This document shows, piece after piece, positions 33,280 to 42,424 of a DNA stretch of 64,000 nucleotides; the stretch's first letter is position 1; every line of letters starts with the position of its first letter. Under the pieces are notes generated by a model. That model was given only the letters and a program-made list of their open reading frames with translations, did no database searches and was not told the origin of the DNA. The stretch is from positions 124,001 to 188,000 of the forward strand of contig CALRQJ020000003.1 of assembly GCA_943370285.1 (NCBI GenBank), read 5' to 3'. Made by a program: the position numbers and the translations under genes. The stretch comes from CALRQJ02 sp943370285. GTDB taxonomy: Bacteria; Bacteroidota; Bacteroidia; Chitinophagales; Chitinophagaceae.

Positions 33280-34833
33280 TTACATTTTTATTTCTTCTAA
33301 ATTTTGGTCAAAGAAGTGGAACTCGGTTAAGTGATAATTGTTATTTGCTTCAATCTTGATGGATGTTTTATACTTACGATTCCATTTGGCTTTGATGGAA
33401 TTAAAGAACCATCCTTTAGTAAGATGAGAGTGTACAATAGGATGTACAGCAATCGTTAAATTCTTGTGTTGATGTGTTATGAGGTAATGAATTTTCTTTT
33501 CCATTTCATCCTCCATTAATAAAGTGGCTGTTACTTTACCACTACCACTACAAGTTGGACAAATCTCCGAAGTATTGATGTTCATTTCGGGTCTCATTCG
33601 CTGCCTTGTAATCTGCATCAAACCAAATCTTGAGATAGGCAGTACCGCATGTTTAGCCCTGTCGTGCAACATAAACCCTTCCATAGCATCTTGCAGCTTC
33701 TTTTTATTATCTGGCAATTTCATATCAATGAAATCAACGACAATAATGCCGCCAATATCTCTCAATCTCAATTGTCTGGCAATTTCTTCAGCCGCTTCTA
33801 AATTAGTTTGCAGGGCATTTTCTTCCTGATTATTACTTACGCTTTTATAGCCACTATTTACATCAATTACATGAAGCGCTTCTGTATGTTCAATAATTAA
33901 ATAAGCACCACTCGGCAGGTTTACAGTTTTGCCAAATGAGGCTTTAACTTGTTTGGTAATACCAAACTGATCGAAAATCGAAACACCATTTTGGTGGTAT
34001 GTAACAATGTCGGCTTTATGCGGTGCTATCTTTTGAATATAGCTTTGTGTATCGTTAAAAATGTTTCTATCATTGGTAACGATTTTATTAAAATCTTCGT
34101 TGAGCAGGTCTCTTAAAATACTAGTGGTTTTGGTTTGTTCACTGAGTATTTTGGCTGGTGCTACACTTCCTTTTAAGTTACGTTGTAGGGTTTTCCAGGT
34201 TTCAATAAGGGCTAATAAATCATCATGTAGTTCAGCCGTATTTTTTCCCTCTGCCGCAGTTCGAACAATAACGCCAAAGTTTTTGGGTTTAATGGCTTCT
34301 ACAATTCTTTGAAGGCGTTTTCTTTCTTCGCCGGAATGAATTTTTTTAGAAACGGCAATGATATCATTGAACGGTGTTAGTACTACAAATCGACCCGGTA
34401 ACGAAATTTCGCAGCTTAATCGAGGTCCTTTTGCTGCAATAGGTTCTTTTAAAATTTGAACCAATACATTAGGCTTACCTGCTAGTACTTCATTGATTTT
34501 ACCTGTTTTGATAATCTCGGGTTCTACAGGAAACTTGCTAAAGTCGAAGCCTGTTTCCGACTTGTCATTAATAGCGGCTTGCGTAAAGCTGAGTATAGAT
34601 TTAGCATAAGGGCTTAAATCTGTGTAGTGTAAAAATGCGTCTTTTTCAAAGCCCACATCTACAAATGCAGCGTTAAGGCCCGGAATTAGTTTTTTTACTT
34701 TACCAAGATATAAGTCGCCAACACCAAAACTGGCATCAATCTTTTCGTTATGTAGCTCTACCAGTTTTTTATCCTCTAGTAAAGCAATTTCTACCCCAAG
34801 CGGGGCAGCATTGATAATAAGTTCTTTATTCAC
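33280..34833 (-). CDS. rng: Ribonuclease E/G family endoribonuclease (RNase G type)
   Basis: Single-strand-specific endoribonuclease for rRNA maturation and mRNA decay, 517 residues as for RNase G. An N-terminal S1 RNA-binding domain (GDLYLGKVKKLIPGLNAAFVDVG, about 38-110) is followed by the RNase H-like catalytic region, with the metal-binding Asp residues in HVIDVNSG and VVDFIDMKLP, and the zinc-link motif CPTCSGSG that joins subunits. The start is GTG 34833 (MNKELIINAAPLGVEIALL), which matches family N-termini. It is the last gene of the leftward HU-TPR-small basic protein series, although a 223-bp gap with a hairpin precedes it. Confidence 0.94.
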   Translation of the reverse strand: MNKELIINAAPLGVEIALLEDKKLVELHNEKIDASFGVGDLYLGKVKKLIPGLNAAFVDVGFEKDAFLHYTDLSPYAKSILSFTQAAINDKSETGFDFSKFPVEPEIIKTGKINEVLAGKPNVLVQILKEPIAAKGPRLSCEISLPGRFVVLTPFNDIIAVSKKIHSGEERKRLQRIVEAIKPKNFGVIVRTAAEGKNTAELHDDLLALIETWKTLQRNLKGSVAPAKILSEQTKTTSILRDLLNEDFNKIVTNDRNIFNDTQSYIQKIAPHKADIVTYHQNGVSIFDQFGITKQVKASFGKTVNLPSGAYLIIEHTEALHVIDVNSGYKSVSNNQEENALQTNLEAAEEIARQLRLRDIGGIIVVDFIDMKLPDNKKKLQDAMEGFMLHDRAKHAVLPISRFGLMQITRQRMRPEMNINTSEICPTCSGSGKVTATLLMEDEMEKKIHYLITHQHKNLTIAVHPIVHSHLTKGWFFNSIKAKWNRKYKTSIKIEANNNYHLTEFHFFDQNLEEIKM

Positions 34834-34997
34834 AAAACTGCAACTTTAAATGTTCACACTGCCCAGGGTTATGGGCATACCAATAACGTCTCCATTGTTA
34901 CCCTTACATTGGTTATTCTGCCACTTTCGAAAGATGAGATAAGGAAAAGGTAAAAGTTGCAAAAAATTCAGCTAAGTGGTGAAACCGGCAGAAAGCT

Positions 34998-35030
34998 AAT
35001 GCCAGCAAACACAAAGTGAATGCTGGCATT
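34998..35030 (-). terminator. Hairpin after the small basic protein gene
   Basis: A perfect 10-bp stem (AATGCCAGCA / TGCTGGCATT) with a 13-nt loop lies 26 bp after the stop of the 30-residue gene. The leftward tail is only partly T-rich, so termination may be partial, with read-through into rng. Confidence 0.55.
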
Positions 35031-35056
35031 TACGTAAAAACGGTAAAGAAGAAAGG

Positions 35057-35149
35057 TTATTTCCTCTTCTTATGACGATTTTTTCTTAATCTTTTCTTAC
35101 GCTTGTGCGTCGCAATTTTATGACGCTTTCTTTTTTTACCGCAAGGCAT
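35057..35149 (-). CDS. 30-residue AURKAIP1/COX24-domain basic protein
   Basis: Very short protein starting MPCGKKRKRHKIATHKRK and almost entirely Lys, Arg and His. It matches the conserved Bacteroidota mini-protein of the AURKAIP1/COX24 domain family, related to the C-terminal part of the mitochondrial ribosomal protein mS38, so a small ribosome-associated role in the 30S subunit is likely (inference from the family). The start is ATG 35149 and the stop TAA ends at 35057. It lies between the TPR gene and rng on the same strand, 31 bp after the TPR stop codon. It is short enough to be missed by ordinary gene calling. Confidence 0.88.
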   Translation of the reverse strand: MPCGKKRKRHKIATHKRKKRLRKNRHKKRK

Positions 35150-35180
35150 ATTCTAAAGAATTTTAGTGATTAAATAGGGT

Positions 35181-36029
35181 TTATTGTAATGCTTTAATTC
35201 TGTCTTCAATGGCCTTTTTCGCTTGTGGGTTAGCTACTTTGTCTTTTACAAAGCGGTACCATTCCACTGCTTTTACCTTATTGCTCAACCTATCGTAAGC
35301 TTCTGCTAAATTAATAGCAGCCTCTAAGTTAGTTGGTTCTAAGGCCATTACTTTTATAAATCGCTCAATAGCTTTATCATACTGTCCACTTTTCATTCCA
35401 CCTAAACCGAGCATCAATTGTGCGTAAGCGTTGGTAGAATCTTTTTCAGCTACCGTTCTAATTTTCAAAATACCCTCCATTGGGTTATCTGAAATATTAC
35501 CAAACAAGTAACAGGCACCAAGCCCGATTTGACTAGAATCGTTGGCTGGATTTATAGCTAAAGCTTTCTCAAAAAGATCTTTTGCATTTGTTGCCATCCA
35601 GTTAACTACAGCGGGATTATCTTCTCCCCGCATACTGTTTAAAAACAAATGGGCTGCAAAAGTGAGGCTTTTTTCAGAATTTTCCAATTTAGCTGCTTCG
35701 GCAGTATAAAAAGCATAGGGTTCAAAGATACGGGCAGTGTCTCCCCAAAATGAAGCTAACGCTTTGGTAGCCAATAGTTTCTGCGTTCTTACATCGCCTC
35801 TACTCACACTATTTTCTAACGAAATTAGTTGTTGTAATTGTTGGGGAGTAAGCCGTTCTTTGGCATGTTTTAGTAAATCTTGGAAGTCAAATGATGCAGA
35901 ATGGTCATCATGAGCAGCCGGTTGTTGGGCTTTTTGTTTCCTTTCAGGAGATACGGTTGAACCAAAAAAGAAGAGGGCAATCAGCAACAGAAACCCGCCG
36001 CCAACAACTATTAACTGTTGTTTTTTCAC
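35181..36029 (-). CDS. Membrane-anchored TPR protein
   Basis: A 282-residue protein with one N-terminal transmembrane segment (LIVVGGGFLLLIALFFFGS, about 6-24) and a periplasmic tetratricopeptide solenoid: repeats are visible around 150-185 (DLFEKALAINPANDSSQIGL), 205-238 (AYAQLMLGLGGMKSGQYDKA) and 239-272 (FIKVMALEPTNLEAAINLAE). TPR domains mediate protein-protein contacts; the partner is not known. It follows the HU gene by 30 bp and precedes the 30-residue basic protein, so it is probably part of the same leftward transcript. This gene is a regular neighbour of HU and rng in this phylum, as far as I recall. Confidence 0.88.
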   Translation of the reverse strand: MKKQQLIVVGGGFLLLIALFFFGSTVSPERKQKAQQPAAHDDHSASFDFQDLLKHAKERLTPQQLQQLISLENSVSRGDVRTQKLLATKALASFWGDTARIFEPYAFYTAEAAKLENSEKSLTFAAHLFLNSMRGEDNPAVVNWMATNAKDLFEKALAINPANDSSQIGLGACYLFGNISDNPMEGILKIRTVAEKDSTNAYAQLMLGLGGMKSGQYDKAIERFIKVMALEPTNLEAAINLAEAYDRLSNKVKAVEWYRFVKDKVANPQAKKAIEDRIKALQ

Positions 36030-36059
36030 GTCACAATAAATTAGGCAGCGAAATTAATG

Positions 36060-36344
36060 CTACTTTCTGTTACTCTTTACTTCTGATACAAATTCTTTCG
36101 CAGGTTTAAACGCCGGGATAAAATGTTCAGGAATTTCAACGGCAATATTTTTCTTAATGTTGCGACCAATCTTTGCAGCTCTTTTCTTGGTAACAAAACT
36201 GCCAAATCCACGAATGTATATGTTCTCTCCTTTTGAAAGACTGGATTTTATTTCTTTGAACATGGTTTCTAAAGTGACTAAAACATCAACCTTAGGAATC
36301 CCTGTTTTTTCTGAAATTTGATTGATAAGGTCTGATTTTCTCAT
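36060..36344 (-). CDS. HU/IHF-family DNA-binding protein
   Basis: Nucleoid protein that bends DNA; 94 residues. MRKSDLINQISEKTGIPKVDV is the HU helical N-terminus, GFGSFVTKKRAAKIGRN is the conserved beta-arm entry (usually GFGxFxxxxRxxRxGRNP), and IPAFKPAKEFVSEV ends the family domain. The Pro at the arm tip (usual GRNP) is not present, where GRNIKK is seen. ATG 36344 is the family start; the open frame continues 26 codons upstream without similarity. It is divergent from mutY across about 200 bp and leads the leftward series HU, TPR, mini-protein, rng. Confidence 0.92.
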   Translation of the reverse strand: MRKSDLINQISEKTGIPKVDVLVTLETMFKEIKSSLSKGENIYIRGFGSFVTKKRAAKIGRNIKKNIAVEIPEHFIPAFKPAKEFVSEVKSNRK

Positions 36345-36548
36345 AGAGGGAGTATTTATAATCAGCAATAAAGTTGCATCTATTACAAAACAAAATAAAT
36401 GTTTTTTACAATATAACAGCATTATTTTTATGTAAAAAATGGATAAATGGTATTAAAATGACATTATTGGCTGATTTTTAAGCTTTTGTAAGCATAACTT
36501 TTTGCCTTATTCAAGTGTTTACCCCACAAAAATGGTATAGAATTCGAA

Positions 36549-37631
36549 ATGAGCACCCCAAAAAAAGAATTTTCTCGTTTGTTGTTGCATTGGCATAAGC
36601 ATGTAAATAAACGATTGATGCCATGGAAAGGCGAAAAAGATCCCTACAAAATATGGTTAAGTGAAATCATTTTACAACAAACAAGGGTTGAACAAGGCTT
36701 ACCTTACTATGAAGCTTTTGTAAAGCATTACCCAACGGTTAAGCAATTAGCAAAGGCTAATGATGAACAAGTGTTTAAGTTATGGGAAGGATTGGGCTAT
36801 TACAGCCGCTGCAGAAACTTACTCGCTACTGCAAGAATTATTAATACGGAGCATAAAGGAAAGTTCCCGACAAGCTACGAAGGTATTTTAGCTTTAAAAG
36901 GTATTGGTCCATATACAGCATCCGCAATTGCTTCGTTTGCCTACGGATTACCCCATGCGGTGGTAGATGGTAATGTGTTTAGGGTGCTATCTCGTTATTT
37001 TGGAATGTCAATTGCCATCGATACCACAGCCGGCAAAAAGCAGTTTGGGACTTTAGCGGAGGAATTATTGTATACAAAAGATTCGGCGGCATATAACCAA
37101 GCTATCATGGATTTTGGAGCTACCGTTTGTACACCTAAACAGCCCCAATGTGCAAGCTGTCCGTTGGCTACACATTGTATTGCATTCAACAATAATTTGG
37201 TTGCTGAATTGCCGGTAAAAGAAAAAAAACTCGTTAAAAAAATTCGTTGGTTGTATTATTTCATCATAGAAAGTCAACAGCAATGTTTGGTGCAAGAGAG
37301 AGTAGAAAAAGATATTTGGCAAAACTTGTTTGAATTTCTGCTGTTTGAAGCTCAGCAATCAATTGATTTATCTACTGAAATGATTTCGACTATTTTGCAT
37401 GAACAGTTCCAAATAAAAAATCCAATCATAAGTTTTATTTCAGCCGATCAAACTCAACAACTTACACATCAAACTTTGCATGGTAGATTTATTCATGTTA
37501 GTTTAAAAAGCATACCAGCTCATTTGAAAACTAAAAAATGGGTAACGCAAAAAGCATTGTCCGACTTAGCTTTTCCAAGATTTATCACCCGGTATTTAGC
37601 CGATCAAAACAAACAGATTAGCTTGTTTTGA
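36549..37631 (+). CDS. mutY: A/G-specific adenine DNA glycosylase MutY
   Basis: Removes adenine mispaired with 8-oxoguanine. The 360-residue protein has the catalytic Glu in LSEIILQQTRV, the helix-hairpin-helix with ALKGIGPYTASAIASFAYG, the catalytic Asp in VVDGNVFRVLSRY, the [4Fe-4S] ligands CTPKQPQCASCPLATHC (C-x6-C-x2-C-x5-C), and a C-terminal NUDIX-like 8-oxoG recognition domain (about 225-350). It begins the rightward cluster mutY-ssb-gldE-gldD, a gene order conserved in gliding Bacteroidota, and is divergent from HU. Confidence 0.95.
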   Translation: MSTPKKEFSRLLLHWHKHVNKRLMPWKGEKDPYKIWLSEIILQQTRVEQGLPYYEAFVKHYPTVKQLAKANDEQVFKLWEGLGYYSRCRNLLATARIINTEHKGKFPTSYEGILALKGIGPYTASAIASFAYGLPHAVVDGNVFRVLSRYFGMSIAIDTTAGKKQFGTLAEELLYTKDSAAYNQAIMDFGATVCTPKQPQCASCPLATHCIAFNNNLVAELPVKEKKLVKKIRWLYYFIIESQQQCLVQERVEKDIWQNLFEFLLFEAQQSIDLSTEMISTILHEQFQIKNPIISFISADQTQQLTHQTLHGRFIHVSLKSIPAHLKTKKWVTQKALSDLAFPRFITRYLADQNKQISLF

Positions 37632-37634
37632 TCA

Positions 37635-37670
37635 TTTTTTTGAAAACAGTTGATAAAGTTTTCAAAAAAA
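37635..37670. terminator. A/T-rich perfect hairpin after mutY
   Basis: A perfect 13-bp inverted repeat (TTTTTTTGAAAAC / GTTTTCAAAAAAA) with a 10-nt loop, 4 bp after the mutY stop. A possible terminator or mRNA end-protecting structure between mutY and ssb; the stem is A/T rich and there is no T-tract on the right side. Confidence 0.4.
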
Positions 37671-37689
37671 TCTAATTTTAAGACAGCTA

Positions 37690-37703
37690 ATTACAATTGT
37701 AAT
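37690..37703. promoter_or_regulatory. 14-bp palindrome upstream of ssb
   Basis: A perfect palindrome ATTACAATTGTAAT, 43 bp before the ssb start. Its size and symmetry suit a dimeric repressor site, but no known operator is recognised. Confidence 0.35.
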
Positions 37704-37745
37704 GGAGCTATAGGTCATTAACAACAGCAATTAAACTTATCCATT

Positions 37746-38180
37746 ATGAGAGGCGTAAACAGAGTCATGCTTATCGGAAATTTAGGAAAAGATCCAGACA
37801 TGCAATATCTAGAAGGAAACATCGGCGTAGCCAAATTTTCGTTGGCCACCACCGAAACCTACAAAGACAGGTCTGGAAAATTGATTTCTCAAACAGAGTG
37901 GCATACAGTGGTACTTTGGCGTGGGTTGGCGGAACTGGCTCAAAAATATTTACACCGCGGTAGCTTAGTTTATATTGAAGGAAGATTGCGTACTCGTAGT
38001 TGGGAGGACAAAGAAGGAAACAAAAAATTTGCTACCGAAGTGGTTGGCGATAACTTGATTATGCTGGACAAACGCCATGATGGACAAGGCGGCGGACCTT
38101 ACCCTACAGAAGGAATGGAAGGTTACGGCGGACCTGATGTTCCGCCACTAGGAGACCCTTCAGAAGGTTTACCTTTTTAA
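37746..38180 (+). CDS. ssb: Single-stranded DNA-binding protein
   Basis: Binds single-stranded DNA in replication and repair; 144 residues. The OB-fold is clear: MRGVNRVMLIGNLGKDPDM, SQTEWHTVVLWRGLAELAQKYL, GSLVYIEGRLRTRSWEDKEG and TEVVGDNLIMLD. A Gly/Pro-rich linker follows, and the C-terminal tip is DPSEGLPF, keeping the LPF partner-binding end but with fewer acidic residues than the DDDIPF form of E. coli. It sits in the mutY-ssb-gldE-gldD cluster, with a 114-bp upstream gap holding a hairpin and a palindrome. Confidence 0.95.
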   Translation: MRGVNRVMLIGNLGKDPDMQYLEGNIGVAKFSLATTETYKDRSGKLISQTEWHTVVLWRGLAELAQKYLHRGSLVYIEGRLRTRSWEDKEGNKKFATEVVGDNLIMLDKRHDGQGGGPYPTEGMEGYGGPDVPPLGDPSEGLPF

Positions 38181-38215
38181 AACCATGAATTGATGTTAAT
38201 ATTGCCTAGCCTGTT

Positions 38216-39580
38216 ATGCAGGCTGTTTGTTCACTAAAACATTTTGCTTTGGATTATCTCCAGATAGATTCATTTTTTACTATTGCTGCAATCAACACAC
38301 AAGCTGCTACTGTTTTATCAGTACTATTTATTTTGTTGTTGTTTCTATCGTTCTGGATATCCGGTGCCGAAATTGCTTTTTTCTCACTGACCTACAAAGA
38401 CATTAATACTTTAAAAACAAAACAACAGCCCGGTTATAAACGCATTGTTGATTTGTTAGAAACACCAAAACTGCTACTAGCTTCTTTACTCATTGCCAAT
38501 AGTTTTATTAATATTTCTATCATCATCATTGCCAATTTTATTATTGATGAGTTAATACCATTAAACCAAAGTTTGGTTTGGGTAGAGTTTTTGATAAAAG
38601 TAGTCGCAGTAACTTTTGTTTTATTGTTGTTTGGAGAGATTATGCCGAAGGTATTGGCCACACAAAATAATATTCGTTTTGCAAAAGATGCCGGTCCGGT
38701 GGTAGAAGTATTAAAGTTGATGTTTGGTGCGTTGAGCAGAAGATTGGTCAACTATTCTGATATTATTGATAGAAGATTGGCAAAGAAGAATAATGGTTCA
38801 TACAGCTTAGAAGAGTTGTATCATGCCATAGATATAACAACGGGGGATAGTGCAGAAAGTGATAATGAAAAAAATATGCTTAAAGGTATTGCCAAGTTTA
38901 GCAACATCACCGTTAAGCAAATTATGAAAACTAGACTTGATGTACATGGCATTGAGAAAAATACCAGCTTTCATACACTAATTAAACAAGTTGAAGAATT
39001 ACACTATAGTCGATTGCCTGTTTATGAAGATGACTTAGATAAAATTGTTGGCATTATTCATACCAAAGATTTACTACCTTTTTTAGAACAGCCCGAAGGT
39101 TATAATTGGCAGCAGCATTTACGTCAACCTTATTTTGTGCATGAGCAAAAACTGATTGAAGATTTGCTCAAAGAATTTCAGACCAAACATTTTCATTTTG
39201 CTGTAGTGGTAGATGAGTTTGGTGGCACAAGTGGTATAGTAACACTAGAAGATATTTTAGAAGAAGTGATTGGAGAAATAAAAGATGAATTTGATGAAGA
39301 TGAAACCGGTCACAAAAAAATAGACGACAACAATTATTTATTTGAAGGTAAAACCATGATTAATGATGTATGCAAGATTATGGAATTGCCCGTTGACACT
39401 TTTGATGCTGTAAAAGGCGATAGCGATTCTTTAGCCGGTTTAGTGTTAGAAATTGCAGGTGAAATTCCGCAAGCATTGCAAGTAATTCCATGTGGTGATT
39501 TTGATTTTACCGTCATGGAATTAGAGAAAAATAGAGTTAAAAAAATTAAGGTTACTATAAAACCACAGTTGCCAGAATAA
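38216..39580 (+). CDS. gldE: Gliding motility-associated protein GldE (CNNM/CorC type)
   Basis: Membrane protein of the DUF21-CBS-CorC_HlyC architecture, 454 residues. Several hydrophobic helices (LSVLFILLLFLSFWISGAEI near 33-52; ANSFINISIIIIANFIID near 99-116; VVAVTFVLLLFGEIMP) form the DUF21 domain with the conserved GAEIAFFSL. A CBS pair follows (about 230-370, with MKTRLDVHGI, RLPVYEDDLDKIVGIIHTKD and FGGTSGIVTLEDILEEVIGE) and then the CorC_HlyC domain. Its position next to gldD and the family match identify it as GldE, needed with GldD for normal gliding; related proteins may move divalent cations. The start is 35 bp after ssb; gldD follows by 15 bp. Confidence 0.92.
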   Translation: MQAVCSLKHFALDYLQIDSFFTIAAINTQAATVLSVLFILLLFLSFWISGAEIAFFSLTYKDINTLKTKQQPGYKRIVDLLETPKLLLASLLIANSFINISIIIIANFIIDELIPLNQSLVWVEFLIKVVAVTFVLLLFGEIMPKVLATQNNIRFAKDAGPVVEVLKLMFGALSRRLVNYSDIIDRRLAKKNNGSYSLEELYHAIDITTGDSAESDNEKNMLKGIAKFSNITVKQIMKTRLDVHGIEKNTSFHTLIKQVEELHYSRLPVYEDDLDKIVGIIHTKDLLPFLEQPEGYNWQQHLRQPYFVHEQKLIEDLLKEFQTKHFHFAVVVDEFGGTSGIVTLEDILEEVIGEIKDEFDEDETGHKKIDDNNYLFEGKTMINDVCKIMELPVDTFDAVKGDSDSLAGLVLEIAGEIPQALQVIPCGDFDFTVMELEKNRVKKIKVTIKPQLPE

Positions 39581-39595
39581 TTGGCATATTGAATT

Positions 39596-40192
39596 ATGAA
39601 AAATTCTCCCTCGTTTATTTTTTTATCATTCTTTCTGATAGTGCTAATCGCTTGTAATAGCGACTTCACGCCAAAACCGGCAGGATATTTCAAAATAAAT
39701 TTCCCCGAAAAAAAATACCAGCTATTTGATAAGCCGGGCTATCCCTACAGTTTTGAATATCCTGTATATGCTAGTGTTATAAAAGACAGTTTATTTTTTG
39801 ATCAAAAAGCTGAAAATGATTGGTGGGTTAATGTAGATTTTCAGCAGTTTGGCGGTAGAATGTATTTGAGTTACAAACAAATTGGCGCAAACAAATTTGA
39901 TAAACTGGTTAATGATGCTTTTGCCATGACTAGTAAGCACAATGTTAAAGCTAGTTATATCAACGATTCTATGATGGCTACACCAAATAATGTACATGGT
40001 ATGTTTTTTAGTGTTGAAGGAAATGTTGCTACCGCTAATCAGTTTTTTCTGACAGATTCTACCCGACATTTTTTAAGAGGAGCATTATACTTTGATGCCA
40101 CACCTAACGAAGATTCACTTGCTGTAGTAAATCGTTTCTTAGTCGAAGACATGAAACATTTGATTAATAGTTTTAAGTGGAAGAATCAGTAA
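39596..40192 (+). CDS. gldD: Gliding motility lipoprotein GldD
   Basis: Lipoprotein essential for gliding in Flavobacterium johnsoniae. The product is 198 residues with a lipobox (LIAC, Cys20) and family segments PKPAGYFKINFPEKKYQLFD, PYSFEYPVYASV, WWVNVDFQQFGGRMYLSYK and FLRGALYFDATPNEDSL. Length and sequence fit GldD throughout. It is 15 bp after gldE, so the two are co-transcribed, and 18 bp before the acylase-family gene, which may be in the same transcript. Type IX secretion components outside this window are expected in the genome. Confidence 0.94.
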   Translation: MKNSPSFIFLSFFLIVLIACNSDFTPKPAGYFKINFPEKKYQLFDKPGYPYSFEYPVYASVIKDSLFFDQKAENDWWVNVDFQQFGGRMYLSYKQIGANKFDKLVNDAFAMTSKHNVKASYINDSMMATPNNVHGMFFSVEGNVATANQFFLTDSTRHFLRGALYFDATPNEDSLAVVNRFLVEDMKHLINSFKWKNQ

Positions 40193-40210
40193 TACTTAAT
40201 TTGCTCAGCC

Positions 40211-42382
40211 ATGAAATATTTACTTTTCTGTTTGTTGCTACCATTGCAACTTTTTAGTCAGTCATTTACGGCAGCAGAAATTAGTCGTTGGCAACAACAA
40301 GCCAAACAAGTAAATATTATTAGAGACAATTGGGGCATACCACATATTTACGGCAAAACTGATGCCGATGCAGTATTTGGATTATTGTATGCACAATGCG
40401 AAGATGATTTTAAACGGGTGGAGATGAATTATATCGAAAAACTTGGCCGTTTAGCAGAAGTGCAGGGAGTAGAAAAATTGTATGATGATATCTATTTGAG
40501 GTTGATTATTGATTCAGCCGAAGCTGTAGCAGATTATAAAAAGAGTCCGGTTTGGTTAAAAAAACTGTTACAGGCTTATGCTGATGGCATTAACTATTTT
40601 CTCTATAAAAATCCCAACGTAAAACCACTGTTGCTTCATCGTTTTCAACCATGGTATCCATTGTTATGGACAGATGGAAGCATCGGCGCCATAAGCACGG
40701 GAGATATTACCGCTGCCGATGTAAAAGCCATGTACACCAACAGCAATCAATCTGTAGCAGTAAACCCAAAACAGTTTGAAGAAATTAGCACCGGTTCCAA
40801 TGGTTTTGCAATTGGGCCTTCTAAAACCAGTAGCGGTAATGCTATTCTCTATATCAATCCGCATGTGACTTTCTATTTTAGACCAGAAGTACATATGGTT
40901 AGTGAAGAAGGTTTAAATGTATATGGTGCAGTTACTTGGGGGCAGTTTTTTATCTATCAAGGATTTAATGAATACTGTGGTTGGATGCACACTTCCAACA
41001 ATGTAGATGTGTCTGATATGTATGCAGTAAATATTAAAAATTTAAATAAAAAAAATGTGTATCAATTCGACAATAAATGGAAACCGGTACAACAAAAAAA
41101 CATCACTGTAAATTATAAGGATGGCGATAAAATGCTAACTAAAACCGTTACGGCCCAATTCACCCATCACGGTCCGGTAATGGCAAAACGAGGCAATCGA
41201 TTTATTGCGGTACAAAGCTTTAATCGCTCTTTAACGAGTTTGATTCAAAGTTGGCAACGCACTAAGGCAAAGGGTTTTGCTGACTATAAAAAAACGATGG
41301 ACTTAAAATCCAACACTTCTAACAATACCGTATTTGCAGACAATAAAGGGAACATCGCTTATTGGCATGGTAATCATATCCCAAAACGAGATGCCTCTTT
41401 TGATTGGGGTAAAGTTGTTGATGGTACTACATCTAAAACAGATTGGAAAGGTTTGCACAGGGTGGATGAAACAGTTCATGTTTATAATCCTGCAACAGGT
41501 TGGATTCAGAATTGTAACTCAACACCTTTCAGTGTGTCAGGGAAAAGCAGTCCTTTAAAAGCAAATTATCCGCAATATATGGCACCGGATGGAGAAAGCT
41601 TTAGAGGTATCAATGCAATCAAAGTATTGAGTAAACAAGCCGCTTTCGATATTGATAAAACTATTGCTGCGGGTTATGATACTTATATGGCTGCATTTGC
41701 AGTTTTAGTGCCTAGTTTAATTAAAGCATACGATGCTAATGCTGTTGCTTACCCCAAATTAGAAGAGCCGATAAATCTATTGCGTGGATGGAATTATTAT
41801 GCCGATGAAAACTCTGTACCAACAACTTTGGCCATAGAATGGGCAGAATTGTTGCATCCAATCATTCGAAAAATTTATGTAGAACAAGGAGAGAAAGACC
41901 AAGTACAGAATACCATCTATTTTGCCGACACTGCATCTGCTACAACTTTATTACAACCTTTATTGCAAGTAGTAAATAATCTAGAACAACGATTTGGTCA
42001 GTGGACAATTCCATGGGGAGCAATTAACCGTTATCAACGCATTTCATCGGATATTAATCAGCAATATGACGATAGTAAGCCAAGCGTTGCTGTCCCCTTT
42101 GCTTCCGCTTTATGGGGAACTTTACCTGCTTATAGTAGTCGTTATTTTTCAGGTACCAAAAAGCGTTATGGCGAAAAGGGTAATAGTTTTGTTTGTGCGG
42201 TTGAGTTTGGCAAAAAAATTACGGCCAAATCTTTGTTAGCAGGAGGCAATAGTGGCAATTTGGGATCGCCTCATTTTAACGATCAATTGGAGATGTACAC
42301 TAAGGGAACATTCAAAAAAGTGTTGTTTTATAAGGCTGATGTTTTACAACATGTAGAACGACAATACCATCCTGGAGAATAA
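40211..42382 (+). CDS. Penicillin acylase-family (Ntn) hydrolase
   Basis: Secreted Ntn-hydrolase of the S45 penicillin acylase family, 723 residues, normally made as a precursor and cut into two chains. The signal peptide ends LFSQS. The alpha-chain part holds NIIRDNWGIPHIYGKTDADAVFG. The beta-chain begins at the nucleophile Ser in STGSNGFAIGPSKT (near residue 198), followed by the conserved LYINPHV and EVHMVSEEGLNVYG. Asn residues typical of the site are in MHTSNNVD. The natural substrate could be acyl-homoserine lactone, an amide or an aculeacin-like lipopeptide; it cannot be decided here. It lies 18 bp after gldD and is followed by a hairpin. Confidence 0.88.
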   Translation: MKYLLFCLLLPLQLFSQSFTAAEISRWQQQAKQVNIIRDNWGIPHIYGKTDADAVFGLLYAQCEDDFKRVEMNYIEKLGRLAEVQGVEKLYDDIYLRLIIDSAEAVADYKKSPVWLKKLLQAYADGINYFLYKNPNVKPLLLHRFQPWYPLLWTDGSIGAISTGDITAADVKAMYTNSNQSVAVNPKQFEEISTGSNGFAIGPSKTSSGNAILYINPHVTFYFRPEVHMVSEEGLNVYGAVTWGQFFIYQGFNEYCGWMHTSNNVDVSDMYAVNIKNLNKKNVYQFDNKWKPVQQKNITVNYKDGDKMLTKTVTAQFTHHGPVMAKRGNRFIAVQSFNRSLTSLIQSWQRTKAKGFADYKKTMDLKSNTSNNTVFADNKGNIAYWHGNHIPKRDASFDWGKVVDGTTSKTDWKGLHRVDETVHVYNPATGWIQNCNSTPFSVSGKSSPLKANYPQYMAPDGESFRGINAIKVLSKQAAFDIDKTIAAGYDTYMAAFAVLVPSLIKAYDANAVAYPKLEEPINLLRGWNYYADENSVPTTLAIEWAELLHPIIRKIYVEQGEKDQVQNTIYFADTASATTLLQPLLQVVNNLEQRFGQWTIPWGAINRYQRISSDINQQYDDSKPSVAVPFASALWGTLPAYSSRYFSGTKKRYGEKGNSFVCAVEFGKKITAKSLLAGGNSGNLGSPHFNDQLEMYTKGTFKKVLFYKADVLQHVERQYHPGE

Positions 42383-42387
42383 ACAAG

Positions 42388-42412
42388 GAAGCCCTGCTAA
42401 CAACAGGGCTTC
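42388..42412 (+). terminator. Terminator-like hairpin after the acylase-family gene
   Basis: A perfect 9-bp stem GAAGCCCTG / CAGGGCTTC with a 7-nt loop, 5 bp after the stop. The following bases (TACAAGGC) are not T-rich, so it may be a weak or factor-assisted terminator. Confidence 0.6.
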
Positions 42413-42424
42413 TACAAGGCAAAC

